From Bacillota bacterium (GTDB taxonomy: Bacteria > Bacillota > Clostridia > Clostridiales > Clostridiaceae): DNA of 64,000 nucleotides. Made by a program: the position numbers and the translations under genes. The notes under the pieces were generated by a model, which saw only the letters and a list, made by a program, of their open reading frames with translations, did no database searches and had not been told where the DNA came from. Positions 35,234-43,650 of this stretch are shown one piece after another; position 1 is the stretch's first letter, and each line of letters starts with the position of its first letter. Location: positions 35,296-99,295 of the forward strand of contig JAJXWH010000017.1 in the NCBI GenBank assembly GCA_021781745.1, in the 5' to 3' direction.

Positions 35234-35446
35234 TTAGCTTAGATATACATATTTCTCGTAACTAATGTCCTTGTCATTGCAATATTCCATTACTTTAGTT
35301 ATGGCTTTTATACCTGCCTTACTATTACCATTGGCTATTCTCCATACAGTACTTGGCACTAAATCAAGACTACGAGCACATTTGTTGTAACTTCCATCAA
35401 ACTGCTCATCTATCAGTTTTTTTATTGCTTCTTTAGTCATATCCAT
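35234..35446 (-). CDS. small HTH repressor (Cro/CI-like)
   Basis: The 70 residues start with AGGAGG 7 nt before ATG 35446. The sequence carries a HTH (YNKCARSLDLVPSTVWRIANGNSKAGIKAITKVMEY). It is divergent from the 35688 repressor and the pair forms the usual phage immunity switch, with the operators in the 240 bp between them. Confidence 0.85.
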   Translation of the reverse strand: MDMTKEAIKKLIDEQFDGSYNKCARSLDLVPSTVWRIANGNSKAGIKAITKVMEYCNDKDISYEKYVYLS

Positions 35447-35687
35447 ATAACAACCTCCTATTCCTTTTAAACAATGTTGCGTTTACAAAACAATTGTAAT
35501 CTTATCGTTCCACAAAAGCAACACTTTTTTAGAATTTTTTTCCTTTATCATTGCATTTACGCAATAAATTATTTAAAATAAATGTAATAAGATTTATACG
35601 CACATTAGTTCGTTTATAATATTATCTTAAATACATAACTACCATGAATACATAAAAATAAACAATTGGAAGGAGTAAATTAATTAT
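35447..35687. promoter_or_regulatory. divergent promoter/operator region of the repressor switch
   Basis: The 240 bp hold short related sites: GTTGCGTTTACAAAAC near 35474, TTGCATTTACGCAA around 35552, and ATTTATACGCACA near 35591. These share a (T)GC(G/A)TTTAC pattern suited to repressor binding. No gene lies here. Confidence 0.5.
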
Positions 35688-36158
35688 ATGTTTGATGCTG
35701 AATTACTTAGTAATTTAATAAAACAAGCGCAAGGTGATATTTCTTTAAATAACTTTGCTCGTCAATGCAAAATAAGCTCCAGCACTTTATCTAGAATTAT
35801 AAATGCTAAAAATTCCTGTCCACCAGCACCAAGTACATTACAAAAAATTGCTTATGTTGCACATAATAATGTTACATATGCTGACCTTATGGCTGCGGCA
35901 GGTTATATAAATGATGGTGAAACACCTATAGAAATGCCAGCTACAACAGATACTGTTTTGACTCAAAAAGATGAAAAGGATATTGCGAAACGAATTGAAG
36001 CCTTGAAAGAAGATTTATTAAATGGCGATGGACTTATGCTTTCAGGTAACCCTATATCTCCTGAAGCCATAGAAAGCTTGGTAGAAGCTTTATCTTCTGG
36101 CATACGCCAAGCAAAAATTGCAAATAAAAAGTATACACCCAACAAATATAAGAAATAA
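35688..36158 (+). CDS. Xre-family phage repressor
   Basis: The 156 residues start with GGAAGGAG 12 nt before ATG. The N-terminal HTH (NNFARQCKISSSTLSRIINAKNSCPPAPSTLQKIAYVA) is followed by an acidic linker and a short C-terminal helix (SPEAIESLVEALSSGIRQAKIA). There is no peptidase domain, so relief of repression would rely on a separate ImmA-type protease, which is the next gene. That fits the ICEBs1-type ImmR/ImmA arrangement. Confidence 0.85.
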   Translation: MFDAELLSNLIKQAQGDISLNNFARQCKISSSTLSRIINAKNSCPPAPSTLQKIAYVAHNNVTYADLMAAAGYINDGETPIEMPATTDTVLTQKDEKDIAKRIEALKEDLLNGDGLMLSGNPISPEAIESLVEALSSGIRQAKIANKKYTPNKYKK

Positions 36159-36338
36159 ATTCATACACCAGAGAAATTTAAAAATAAAGCCACAATTATA
36201 ATTCACCAACTAAAGAAAAAATTCTTTATTTACCTAATAGATAAATAGTTTAAAGATAAAGTTGTCCACAGATAATATAATTAACAAAAAGTTATTAACA
36301 CTATTAATGTTTATAAGTAATTAATATTTAGAATTTAG

Positions 36339-36380
36339 TATCTAATAGTTATTAATATTAACCCTAATAACTATTAGATA
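36339..36380. repeat. perfect 16-bp inverted repeat before the immA-like gene
   Basis: TATCTAATAGTTATTA (36339-36354) and TAATAACTATTAGATA (36365-36380) are exact complements across a 10-nt gap. There is no T run after it, so it is more likely a protein-binding site or replication-related hairpin than a terminator. A DnaA-box-like TTGTCCACA lies near 36262. The 36159-36415 spacer holds no gene. Confidence 0.6.
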
Positions 36381-36415
36381 TAACACACTATAGGTAGATT
36401 TAGGGGGTTGGCTTT

Positions 36416-36858
36416 GTGCACTTTATTGAGGAAGTATTTTCAAAATTAGTAAAAAACATAAAACTACTGATGTATTTGAAATCTGTGAATTAGAACATAT
36501 TATTTATCAAGAAATTGATCTTCACCCTGAAATTAACGGAATTTATCAGTATGTTTTGAGAAATAGGATAATAACTATAAACAAAAGTTTAAATTCAAAT
36601 GATAAACGCATTACTTGCGAACATGAACTTGGACATGCTGTTCTGCATAAGAAATACAACTGCACTTATCTAAAAACAAAAACCTTCTTCAATGTTAATA
36701 AATTTGAAAAAGAAGCTGATATATTCTCATCTTTATTTGAAATCCCTGTTATATCTAAAGATATGTTAATTGGAAAAACATTAATTGAAGCTTCACATGA
36801 GCTTAATGTTTCTAAAGAATTATTGGAACTTAGATTAAGTATTTGCAACTTGAAGTGA
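36416..36858 (+). pseudogene. ImmA/IrrE-like metallopeptidase, frameshifted
   Basis: GTG 36416 (AGGGGGTTGGCTTT upstream) opens HFIEEVFSKLVKNIK…, which ends early. The family sequence continues in another frame from about 36450 (KTTDVFEICELEHIIYQEID…) through the zinc motif CEHELGHAVLHKKY to 36858. One base is missing (or two extra) in the A-rich run near 36445-36460. An ORF from TTG 36556 keeps HExxH but loses the first third. Known: ImmA cleaves the neighbouring ImmR-like repressor; loss may lock the element in its repressed state. Confidence 0.8.
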
Positions 36859-36925
36859 GAGTCCAAATCTTATATTTGGTTTATTGAACTTCCACATCGA
36901 ATGAATATGAGTCGTGTTTCCTAAA
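36857..36925 (-). repeat. copy D of the spacer repeat family (reversed)
   Basis: On the minus strand it reads TAGGAAACACGACTCATATTC, then ATTCGATG and CCAAATATAAGATTTGGACTCTC, matching copies A-C. It directly follows the ImmA-like stop. Confidence 0.6.
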
Positions 36926-36986
36926 AATATTAATACACATATTTTTCCTTTAAAATACACATATTATATTAGGTGGTGTTTATTTC

Positions 36987-37274
36987 ATGTTAGGAATTAT
37001 CCGAAAATCTCCTTCAGGACTTAATATATTTGACTTATTTGATGATGATTTATATGTAAATAAAATTATCCAAATTCTTAGAGAAAAATATGCTGTTAAG
37101 TTATCTAGCTGGTATGGAAATCTTGGTTTTGAAGAATTTCAAGACGTTATTATAAATGATATGAAAATCAGTATTTCTTGGGATCAAATTGCTGGTTGTT
37201 CAATTATGGCTTTAGATTTAGCTGCAAATAAACTTATTGAAGAAATAGCAGCATATCTAAATTCACATTATTAA
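36987..37274 (+). CDS. unknown 95-residue protein upstream of the recombinase
   Basis: ATG 36987 follows AGGTGGTGTTTATTTC. The sequence (FDLFDDDLYVNKIIQILREKY, LSSWYGNLGFEEFQDVIINDMKISISWDQIAGCSIMALD) is a small alpha/beta protein rich in acidic residues. Family not recognised. With the next small gene it stands directly before the recombinase in the same direction, so an accessory role in recombination (for example, directionality) is possible. That is inference. Confidence 0.65.
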   Translation: MLGIIRKSPSGLNIFDLFDDDLYVNKIIQILREKYAVKLSSWYGNLGFEEFQDVIINDMKISISWDQIAGCSIMALDLAANKLIEEIAAYLNSHY

Positions 37275-37298
37275 TATTATTTACAAATGGAGGATAAC

Positions 37299-37490
37299 AT
37301 GAAAAACGCTGAATACTATTATAACTCGGTTATTGAAAGAATGAAAGAATCTTATGAAGGTACAGAAAATAAAGATATAATTTCAAAATTATACAGAGAA
37401 GTATTTTCTAGGTATATATTTGGTGATTTATCTGATGAATATTTTAATAAAATATCTTATAAATTCAAGAAAATACGTATTAATAGTTAG
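37299..37490 (+). CDS. unknown 63-residue protein upstream of the recombinase
   Basis: ATG 37299 follows GGAGGATAAC. The sequence (MKNAEYYYNSVIERMKESYEG, IISKLYREVFSRYIFGDLSDEYFNK) is helical, with several Tyr. Not recognised. It lies 24 bp after the previous gene and about 60 bp before the recombinase, in one operon-like run. Confidence 0.6.
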   Translation: MKNAEYYYNSVIERMKESYEGTENKDIISKLYREVFSRYIFGDLSDEYFNKISYKFKKIRINS

Positions 37491-37549
37491 CCTAAACTGT
37501 CCCTGCAAAATACAACTTAATACATCTATCATGAAAATGAGGTGATCAT

Positions 37550-39205
37550 ATGAAAGCTGCTATATATAGCAGAAAATCAAAATTCACTGGTAAAGGTGAG
37601 AGTATTGAAAACCAGGTTCAAATGTGTAAAGATTACGCAAACCTGAATCTCAGAGATAAAGTTATTGATGAATTTATTATCTATGAAGATGAAGGTTTCT
37701 CTGGCGGAAATACTAATAGACCTGAATTTCAGCGAATGATGAATGATGCTGAAAATAAAAAATTTGATATTCTTATCTGTTACAGATTAGACCGTATCTC
37801 TAGAAATGTTGCTGATTTCTCTACTACCCTTCAAATCCTTCAGCAATACAATATTGATTTCGTAAGCATAAGAGAACAGTTTGATACCAGTTCACCAATG
37901 GGAAGAGCCATGATATACATAGCTTCTGTATTTGCCCAGCTTGAACGGGAAACAATAGCAGAGCGTATAAAAGATAATATGCTTGCATTAGCGCGAACTG
38001 GCCGCTGGCTTGGTGGAGTTCCCCCTTTAGGTTATAAGTCTACTCCACTTAAATATGTTGATGAAGATATGAAAGAACATTCTATGTCAAAATTAACTGC
38101 AGTTCCTGAAGAATTAAAGCTTGTAAAACTAATTTTTGATAAATATTTAGAAACTAAATCTTTATATGGTGTTGAATCTTATCTTCTTGAGAATCACTTT
38201 AGAACAAAACGTGGGAGTGATTTTTCCAAGTCTAATTTAAGATGGATATTAACAAATCCCGTTTATGTTAAAGCAACAGATAAAGTATTTGATTATTTAT
38301 CAAGCTTGGGCGTTGCTACTTGTGGAGAGCCTGATGGTATGCATGGTCTGCTTAGATATAATAAACAACAAACTAAGTTGAATAAGAATGGTAAAATTTA
38401 TAGAGTTAATCGTGATGAAAGTGAATGGATTGCTGCCTGCAGTTCTCATAAAGGAATCATATTAGATGAAGATTGGATTGAAGCTCAAAAAATATTAGCT
38501 AATAATAAAGATAAATCAATTACCTCTGCAAGAAGTCATAATGCCATATTAACAGGAATAATAAGATGTGCCTCCTGTGGCTCCCCAATGCAGATAACCT
38601 ACGGTCATGTAAGCACCGATGGAAGTAAAAATGCATTTTATGTATGCACTATGAAAAAACGTTCCAAGGGTTCAAGATGTTCTGGTAAAAATGTACCTGT
38701 TAAAGATATAGATCCTGCTATTCTTGATGAAATAAAAAAACTTTCAGGAAATAAAGAAAAACTAATACAAGAACTTCTTAATAAGACTAAGAAAAACCTT
38801 TCAACAAATATTCTAAGCAAGAAAGAAAACTTAACTGATTTAATAAATTCAAAGAAAAAACAAATAGATGGGCTTATGGAAAAGCTTGCATTAGATGATG
38901 ATATAGCGGATATAATAATCTCAAAAGTAAAATCACTAAAGAAAGAAATAATAGAATTAAATAACCAGCTAACAAATTTAAATAATGAAGAAGACTCGTC
39001 CACCGAACTCCAAATAAGTCTCGAGTTCCTAAAGATATTACTTGATAAATGCTCAGTAATTGATTCCCTCTCCCAGGATGACCAACGTGAATTAATTAGG
39101 GGCCTAGTATCAAAAATCACTTGGAATAGTGAAACTAATGAAGTAATAATGACACCTTTCTTTTCTAATGCTATAGTAGAAAACAAGGAGCCTAAAAAAA
39201 AATAG
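37550..39205 (+). CDS. large serine recombinase of the yabG element
   Basis: The 551 residues start with GAGGTGATCAT before ATG 37550. N-terminal resolvase domain (1-150): AIYSRKSKFTGKGESIENQ, with the catalytic Ser at residue 10, plus YRLDRISRNVADF and GRAMIYIASVFAQLERETIAERI. Recombinase domain (about 160-290): WLGGVPPLGYKSTP, SLYGVESYLLEN, RWILTNPVYVK. Zinc ribbon (from C340): RCASCGSPMQITYG, FYVCTMKKR and CSG. A long coiled coil (about 415-490) follows, as in phiC31/skin-type enzymes. It cuts and rejoins the two yabG cores. The gene ends 49 bp from the right core. Excision normally needs a directionality factor, which has not been identified here. Confidence 0.95.
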   Translation: MKAAIYSRKSKFTGKGESIENQVQMCKDYANLNLRDKVIDEFIIYEDEGFSGGNTNRPEFQRMMNDAENKKFDILICYRLDRISRNVADFSTTLQILQQYNIDFVSIREQFDTSSPMGRAMIYIASVFAQLERETIAERIKDNMLALARTGRWLGGVPPLGYKSTPLKYVDEDMKEHSMSKLTAVPEELKLVKLIFDKYLETKSLYGVESYLLENHFRTKRGSDFSKSNLRWILTNPVYVKATDKVFDYLSSLGVATCGEPDGMHGLLRYNKQQTKLNKNGKIYRVNRDESEWIAACSSHKGIILDEDWIEAQKILANNKDKSITSARSHNAILTGIIRCASCGSPMQITYGHVSTDGSKNAFYVCTMKKRSKGSRCSGKNVPVKDIDPAILDEIKKLSGNKEKLIQELLNKTKKNLSTNILSKKENLTDLINSKKKQIDGLMEKLALDDDIADIIISKVKSLKKEIIELNNQLTNLNNEEDSSTELQISLEFLKILLDKCSVIDSLSQDDQRELIRGLVSKITWNSETNEVIMTPFFSNAIVENKEPKKK

Positions 39206-39213
39206 ATTCCTTG

Positions 39214-39912
39214 TTACCTATTCTTTCCATAAATCCGTCGCAACTCCGGAAGGTTAGCACCTACATCTAGTATCCTTTCATAACAGCTTTGACATGCTCC
39301 TGCAAAAATAACTAGTTCATCATAACTTGAATTATAATTTCTTAAGTTCTTAACTGATTCTAAATAGTATTTTGAATTTCTATAGTTATCTAAGCTTAAA
39401 TAATCTCTAGGCTCCCTTAAAACACTATCGTGACCAGTCAAAACTACTATATCCGGTTTAATCTCCCTTACTAAATCTACAATCACATCTGGCTGATCTT
39501 TTTCAGCTATTGCCCTGCCAACTGCATCTAATGATAATTGCTTATATACTTTTAAGCAAGTTTCCATGTACTCACTATCTCCATCCACATGAAGAATCCT
39601 TCCTGGCCTTCCAAACATTAACTCATTTTTTGCTTTTATTTTAGGAGACTTCTCAGCTTTATCCCTAAGATCAAATCTTAAGTTCATAGCTTTTTTTATA
39701 GCTTCATTTACTCTTGTATTTAAAATCTTATCTTGAGAACCGCTATCTTCCTCAGCCATTTCAAGATCTTCAATACTTGCATCAGCTATTATTCTTATAT
39801 TGATTCCCTTCAAGATAACATTTTCTTTTCCATCATTATATTTTATATCTATTATCTTAAAAGTAATGTCTTTGTTGTACGATTTTCTAACAACTATATC
39901 TCCAATGTCCAT
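39214..39912 (-). pseudogene. yabG: yabG, 5' part (with promoter and start codon)
   Basis: From ATG 39912 (AGGAG 6 nt upstream; ATG 39927 has no such site), 220 residues match YabG: MDIGDIVVRKSYNKDITFKI at the start, GRPGRILHVDGDSEYMETC, PDIVVLTGHDS, and VIFAGACQSCYERILDVGAN. After GAN, 12 residues come from the element (LPELRRIYGKNR) and end at 39214. The catalytic region and the GHD/ACQ motifs lie in this part. The rest of the protein is at 1568-1778. YabG is a mother-cell protease that cross-processes coat proteins in late sporulation. As arranged, no intact YabG can be made from this chromosome without removal of the element. Confidence 0.94.
39254..39262. other. right attachment core of the yabG element
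   Basis: TTAGCACCT on the + strand, the same as at 1770-1778. In yabG sense it lies in codons for …V-G-A-N, where the family continues FASS, but here the frame runs into element DNA (LPELRRIYGKNR, stop). Confidence 0.88.
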
Positions 39913-39942
39913 AATTATCTCCTGCAATATTATTTCACAATT

Positions 39943-39970
39943 TATAATATGGTAGAGGCCATTAAAGGTT
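39943..39970 (-). promoter_or_regulatory. sigma-K-type promoter of yabG
   Basis: On the minus strand, CATATTATA (39951-39943) fits the sigma-K -10 consensus CATANNNTA exactly. The -35 AC (39969-39968) stands 16 bp upstream, the standard spacing. It lies about 30 bp above the yabG start. B. subtilis yabG is likewise a sigma-K gene. This places the need for YabG, and hence for excision, in the mother cell late in sporulation. Confidence 0.7.
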
Positions 39971-40018
39971 TCTCAGAATTATATAATTATATTCTTAAAG
40001 CTTTAAGTTAGCAAAGAA

Positions 40019-40063
40019 GCTGCTTAAAAATAATTAAAAACTATTTTTAAGCAGCTCTTTTTA
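40019..40063 (-). terminator. terminator of the 40078 kinase gene
   Basis: GCTGCTTAAAAATA (40019-40032) and TATTTTTAAGCAGC (40042-40055) form a 14-bp stem with T runs on both sides, so it may act both ways. Confidence 0.75.
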
Positions 40064-40077
40064 TAATTTTATGTGCA

Positions 40078-41076
40078 TCATACCTTATATTCATTTTTAA
40101 ATTTATCTAAGAAATCTAAATATTTTTCTTGTTCATTTATTATAGATTCTAATTTACTTGCAAACGTATTTTGTCCCCAATTAACTTCATTATAATAATA
40201 TCTATTAGCAAGTCTCCAATATCTTTGTGGAAATTGAAGATATGCATATAACACTTTATATTCCGAATCTTTTAACTGAGATACTGAGTTATATGAATCT
40301 ATAATCGCATTTGCAAATTCTAAATTCCAATCAACTCGCTTTAAAACTTTTATCATAAAGTTACTAATATCAAAAGTTCTAACTTCCCTTTTACAATAAT
40401 CAAAATCTATAACATGTACATCCATATTCTCACTTAAAATTATATTGTGATAAGTAAAATCGTGATGGCAAAAGCTCTTCTCATTTTCTGCAAACATGCA
40501 TAACTCATAATAATCTGATTCATTTAAAGTAACTAAGGATTTCTTTCCGATCTCCTTATAGAAGTCCATAGACTTTAAATACAGTATGTCAAAATCACTT
40601 TTTATGCTTTTCTTTCTTACCATATCTCTCATTTTATCTAAGGATTTAATTCTTTTTTCTATTAAATGAGACCATCTGCCAAGATCACTTTTAAGTTTAG
40701 AGTTCTCTGGTGGATCATAGCCTTTAGATGCTTCATGAAGATTTGCTAAAGTCTTAGCCGCTATCCTTACTTCATCTATGTTATGAAAGTCGCATTCTCT
40801 TCCTTCTAGCCATTCAGATAAAGTGTATAAATCTTCATTTACCAATGCATAAGGTTCTCCATTTATGTTTAAATAATATTTATCTAAATTATTAAAACCA
40901 TTTTTCCTTAAGTGCTCTTTAGCACCATACACAAATAATAATTTTTGAGGCCCATAATTTATTTTCTTTAAACATCTTTCGCCCTTGTCTGTTTTAAGAT
41001 AATATACGCCTTTATTGGCCTTAATTTTTTCTATCTTAACGTTAAATTGTCTTTCTATTTCGAATTCCCTCATCAT
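40078..41076 (-). CDS. CotS-family spore coat kinase-like protein (module 1)
   Basis: About 332 residues from ATG 41076 (AGGAGGTGAGAAGT upstream). It has a phosphotransferase (APH/CotS) fold: KGERCLKKINYGPQKLLFVYGA in the N-lobe, HHDFTYHNIILS as the catalytic loop, and VIDFDYCKREVRTFDIS as the metal-binding DFD. Known: CotS-type proteins are coat components or sugar kinases made in the mother cell. It is divergent from the glycosyltransferase at 41185, which suggests the pair decorates the spore surface with sugars. Confidence 0.9.
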   Translation of the reverse strand: MMREFEIERQFNVKIEKIKANKGVYYLKTDKGERCLKKINYGPQKLLFVYGAKEHLRKNGFNNLDKYYLNINGEPYALVNEDLYTLSEWLEGRECDFHNIDEVRIAAKTLANLHEASKGYDPPENSKLKSDLGRWSHLIEKRIKSLDKMRDMVRKKSIKSDFDILYLKSMDFYKEIGKKSLVTLNESDYYELCMFAENEKSFCHHDFTYHNIILSENMDVHVIDFDYCKREVRTFDISNFMIKVLKRVDWNLEFANAIIDSYNSVSQLKDSEYKVLYAYLQFPQRYWRLANRYYYNEVNWGQNTFASKLESIINEQEKYLDFLDKFKNEYKV

Positions 41077-41184
41077 ACTTCTCACCTCCTGTATATTTAT
41101 ATGAGGATACCATTTCTTTTATTAACATTTTTTATATTCTTTTAATATAATGGATTAGGATGAATGCTATGAAAGGGTTTAATA

Positions 41185-42318
41185 ATGAAAATAGGAATAG
41201 ATGGCAGGGCTGCAAAGTGGTATCAAGGTACTGGAATAGGCACATATACTAATGAGTTGATACAAGGCCTTAACAATATTGATTCTGATAATGACTATTT
41301 AATTTTTATGCCTCAATGTAACTCAATAAAAAACTTAAAATTTAATTTTAAAACAGAATTTGTTGCTTCAACACCTTCTAATAGTTTTTGGGACGATATA
41401 AATGTTCCAAATATATTAAACAATGCTGATATTGAACTTTATCATGTACCTCAAAATGGAGTTGGCCTTACAGACAATATTACATGTAAAAAAGTTATAA
41501 CATTACATGATATAATCCCATTAAGAATGCCTGAAACTGTAAGCGATAGATATCTTAGAATATTTAATAATGAATTACCTAAAATTTTAGAATCCTGTGA
41601 TGGTATAATTACTGTTTCCAATTTTTCCAAAGATGATATAGCTAAAGAATTCAGTTTTCCTTCTTCGAGTATTTATGTAACGCCACTTGCTGCCCAAGAT
41701 ATTTATAGACCAATGAGTAAATGTCAATCTAAAGATTTTATTACAAAAAAATATGGAATTCAGGAGGATTTTATATTATATGTTGGTGGTTTTAGCCCAC
41801 GAAAAAATATATTAGGGTTAATTGAGGCATATTCAAATCTCCCTAATAAATTAAAAGAAACTTTTAAATTAGTTATAACCGGTAAGAAAGGTCCTTCTTA
41901 TGATAGATATAAGGAAAGAGCTGAGGAATTACATGTATCAAACAATGTTATTTTTACAGACTTTATTCCTATAGAGGATATGCCATTATTTTATAATGCC
42001 ACAGAAGTTCTAGTTTATCCTTCTTTTTATGAAGGCTTCGGATTACCGCCTATAGAAGCTATGGCATGCGGAACTCCTGTAATTGCTTCTAATGTTACGT
42101 CGTTGCCTGAAGTATGTTATGAATCTGCACTTTTTATAGATCCTAATGATATTGAAGCGTTATCTTATGATATAGAAAGAGTATTGAGCAATAGTTTATT
42201 AAGGCTAACAATGGTTAAAAAGAGCTTAAATCGCAGTAAAAATTTTTCATGGAATAAGACAGCCCTTGATACAATTCACGCTTATGATGCTATACTAAAT
42301 TCTAAAAGAAATAAATAG
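41185..42318 (+). CDS. GT4-family glycosyltransferase, coat-associated (module 1)
   Basis: The 377 residues form a GT-B enzyme: N-terminal GRAAKWYQGTGIGTYTNEL, linker VTPLAAQDIYRPM, nucleotide-sugar site VGGFSPRKNILGLIEAY, and the E-x7-E motif YEGFGLPPIEAMACGTPVIAS. It transfers a sugar from a nucleotide donor to an unknown acceptor. It is divergent from a CotS-like gene. The 45612 gene is its close paralogue with the same neighbour layout. CotSA of B. subtilis is the likely relative. Confidence 0.9.
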   Translation: MKIGIDGRAAKWYQGTGIGTYTNELIQGLNNIDSDNDYLIFMPQCNSIKNLKFNFKTEFVASTPSNSFWDDINVPNILNNADIELYHVPQNGVGLTDNITCKKVITLHDIIPLRMPETVSDRYLRIFNNELPKILESCDGIITVSNFSKDDIAKEFSFPSSSIYVTPLAAQDIYRPMSKCQSKDFITKKYGIQEDFILYVGGFSPRKNILGLIEAYSNLPNKLKETFKLVITGKKGPSYDRYKERAEELHVSNNVIFTDFIPIEDMPLFYNATEVLVYPSFYEGFGLPPIEAMACGTPVIASNVTSLPEVCYESALFIDPNDIEALSYDIERVLSNSLLRLTMVKKSLNRSKNFSWNKTALDTIHAYDAILNSKRNK

Positions 42319-42477
42319 TTGATAGCGGAGCTCGTGCTTGTTTCCCAGGACTCGTTAAATTCCTTCATAGTTTTTAGTACAGAAAATTTATCTCTAATTT
42401 TGTTGCTCACTTGTCTTATAACCCGTTTATATGAAAATGATGTCTAATATAAACACTATAATTAAAAATTTATAACT

Positions 42478-42512
42478 AAAATAGGCCGCCAAAATAGGCT
42501 GCCTATTATTTT
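42478..42512. terminator. possible terminator between convergent genes
   Basis: AAAATAGGC (42478-42486) and GCCTATT (42501-42507) with a T-rich end form a short stem. It sits between the convergent glycosyltransferase and the 42542 kinase gene. Confidence 0.45.
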
Positions 42513-42541
42513 CTTTCGGTATGCTATCACATAAGTTTAGA

Positions 42542-43591
42542 TTACAGTTTGGTATCTACAAGAAACTTATTTTTATACGCTTTTAAAAATTCATACCTAA
42601 AGTCTTCATTATTTAGTTTCATTTCAAGTCTATTTAAATAAACATCATATTCCCACTTTTTCCTTTTGTAATAGTAATCTCTTGAAATAGTATAGAAATC
42701 TCTAGGGAATTTAATTAGAATATATAATAATTCTTTTTCTTCTTGCTTTAATGGTGTTATATTCTCATAGCCATTAATACACGCTAACATTTTATCTACA
42801 TCAAAGGCTACATTCTTGATGCATTTTAAAATAAAATCTTCAATATCCATTATTCGTAAATCAATAGTCATATAATCAAAATCTATTATACTTATTTCAT
42901 CATTTTTAGTTAGAAAATTGTGATAAGCTAAATCATTATGACAAAGAGAAATTGTATCTCCACTTTTCCTTAAATCTTCATAATTACTTTTTTTTAACTG
43001 CTGTTGTACTTCTTCAATTTCAACTAAGTATTTGTCCACATTTGTATTAAATAATTCATCAAATTCATTTTTATATTTATAACTATTAACTAAATTTTTT
43101 ATCCAAACTAATTCATTATACGCTTTTTGGAACTTATCGTTAAGTGACACATCTAAAAAATCTCTATTAAATTTTGTTATTAAGTGTTCTCTTAAGCCTT
43201 TAGAAGCCTTATGCAATAAAGCTATATTCTCGGCACAAAGATCTATTTCTACTGGATTGGAAAATGATGCTTCCCTTCCATCCAAAATATCCATAACAAT
43301 ATAAGTCTGGTCATTCCATTTTTTATAACATACATTGTCTTTAAATCTTTTATATGTTATCACATGACTATAATTTTTTTTTACATATTCTAAAGATTCA
43401 CTTATTAAGTTTACTCTGTCTATTCCATAGTTTACTTTTTTTAAAATTTTATTCCCCTCATCTGTGTATATTACAAATACTTTTCTAAGTGGAATTATAT
43501 CATTTACCTTTATCTCTAGCTCATTGAATAAATTTAAACTTAAGTCATAATCACATAAATAATTCTTTTCTGAATACTTAGTTTTATTCAT
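42542..43591 (-). CDS. CotS-family kinase-like protein (extra copy)
   Basis: The 349 residues have the same fold as its neighbours: GNKILKKVNYGIDRVNLISESLEYV, SLCHNDLAYHNFLTKND and SIIDFDYMTIDLRIMDIEDF. The catalytic loop reads HND instead of HHD, which is still a plausible phosphotransferase site. It differs clearly from the two module kinases and stands between them, so it is an older member. It is probably a spore coat protein. Confidence 0.85.
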   Translation of the reverse strand: MNKTKYSEKNYLCDYDLSLNLFNELEIKVNDIIPLRKVFVIYTDEGNKILKKVNYGIDRVNLISESLEYVKKNYSHVITYKRFKDNVCYKKWNDQTYIVMDILDGREASFSNPVEIDLCAENIALLHKASKGLREHLITKFNRDFLDVSLNDKFQKAYNELVWIKNLVNSYKYKNEFDELFNTNVDKYLVEIEEVQQQLKKSNYEDLRKSGDTISLCHNDLAYHNFLTKNDEISIIDFDYMTIDLRIMDIEDFILKCIKNVAFDVDKMLACINGYENITPLKQEEKELLYILIKFPRDFYTISRDYYYKRKKWEYDVYLNRLEMKLNNEDFRYEFLKAYKNKFLVDTKL

Positions 43592-43650
43592 ATTTTTCCT
43601 CCTGTATAACTAAGCTTTAGGTATAAAAAATAATACTTGTACAAAAACGC

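Larger units (their letters stand above)
1770..39262. mobile_element. skin-like intervening element (about 37.5 kb) inserted in yabG
   Basis: Seen: yabG coding sequence stops at one copy of a 9-bp core and resumes in frame at the other, 37.5 kb away. A 551-residue serine recombinase gene ends 49 bp inside the right core, the usual int-next-to-att layout. The content is accessory: a type I restriction system, an IS66, toxin/immunity genes with VgrG/PAAR spikes, phage lysis, replication and recombination genes, and phage repressors. Known: comparable elements split sigK (skin of B. subtilis and C. difficile) and spsM (SP-beta) and are removed in the mother cell by a serine recombinase. Inferred: this one behaves likewise. 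It has no capsid, terminase or tail-tube genes and carries several broken genes, so it is probably a decayed, non-infectious prophage relative. Confidence 0.9.

Noticed and set aside
37500..37550. Sigma-E-like promoter before the recombinase (ATA…CATGAAAAT)
   Set aside because: It would start transcription inside the ribosome site, so it cannot serve this gene.
38638..39186. 182-codon minus-strand frame opposite the recombinase gene
   Set aside because: A shadow of the recombinase's coiled-coil region: low-complexity Ser/Phe-rich translation and no ribosome site.
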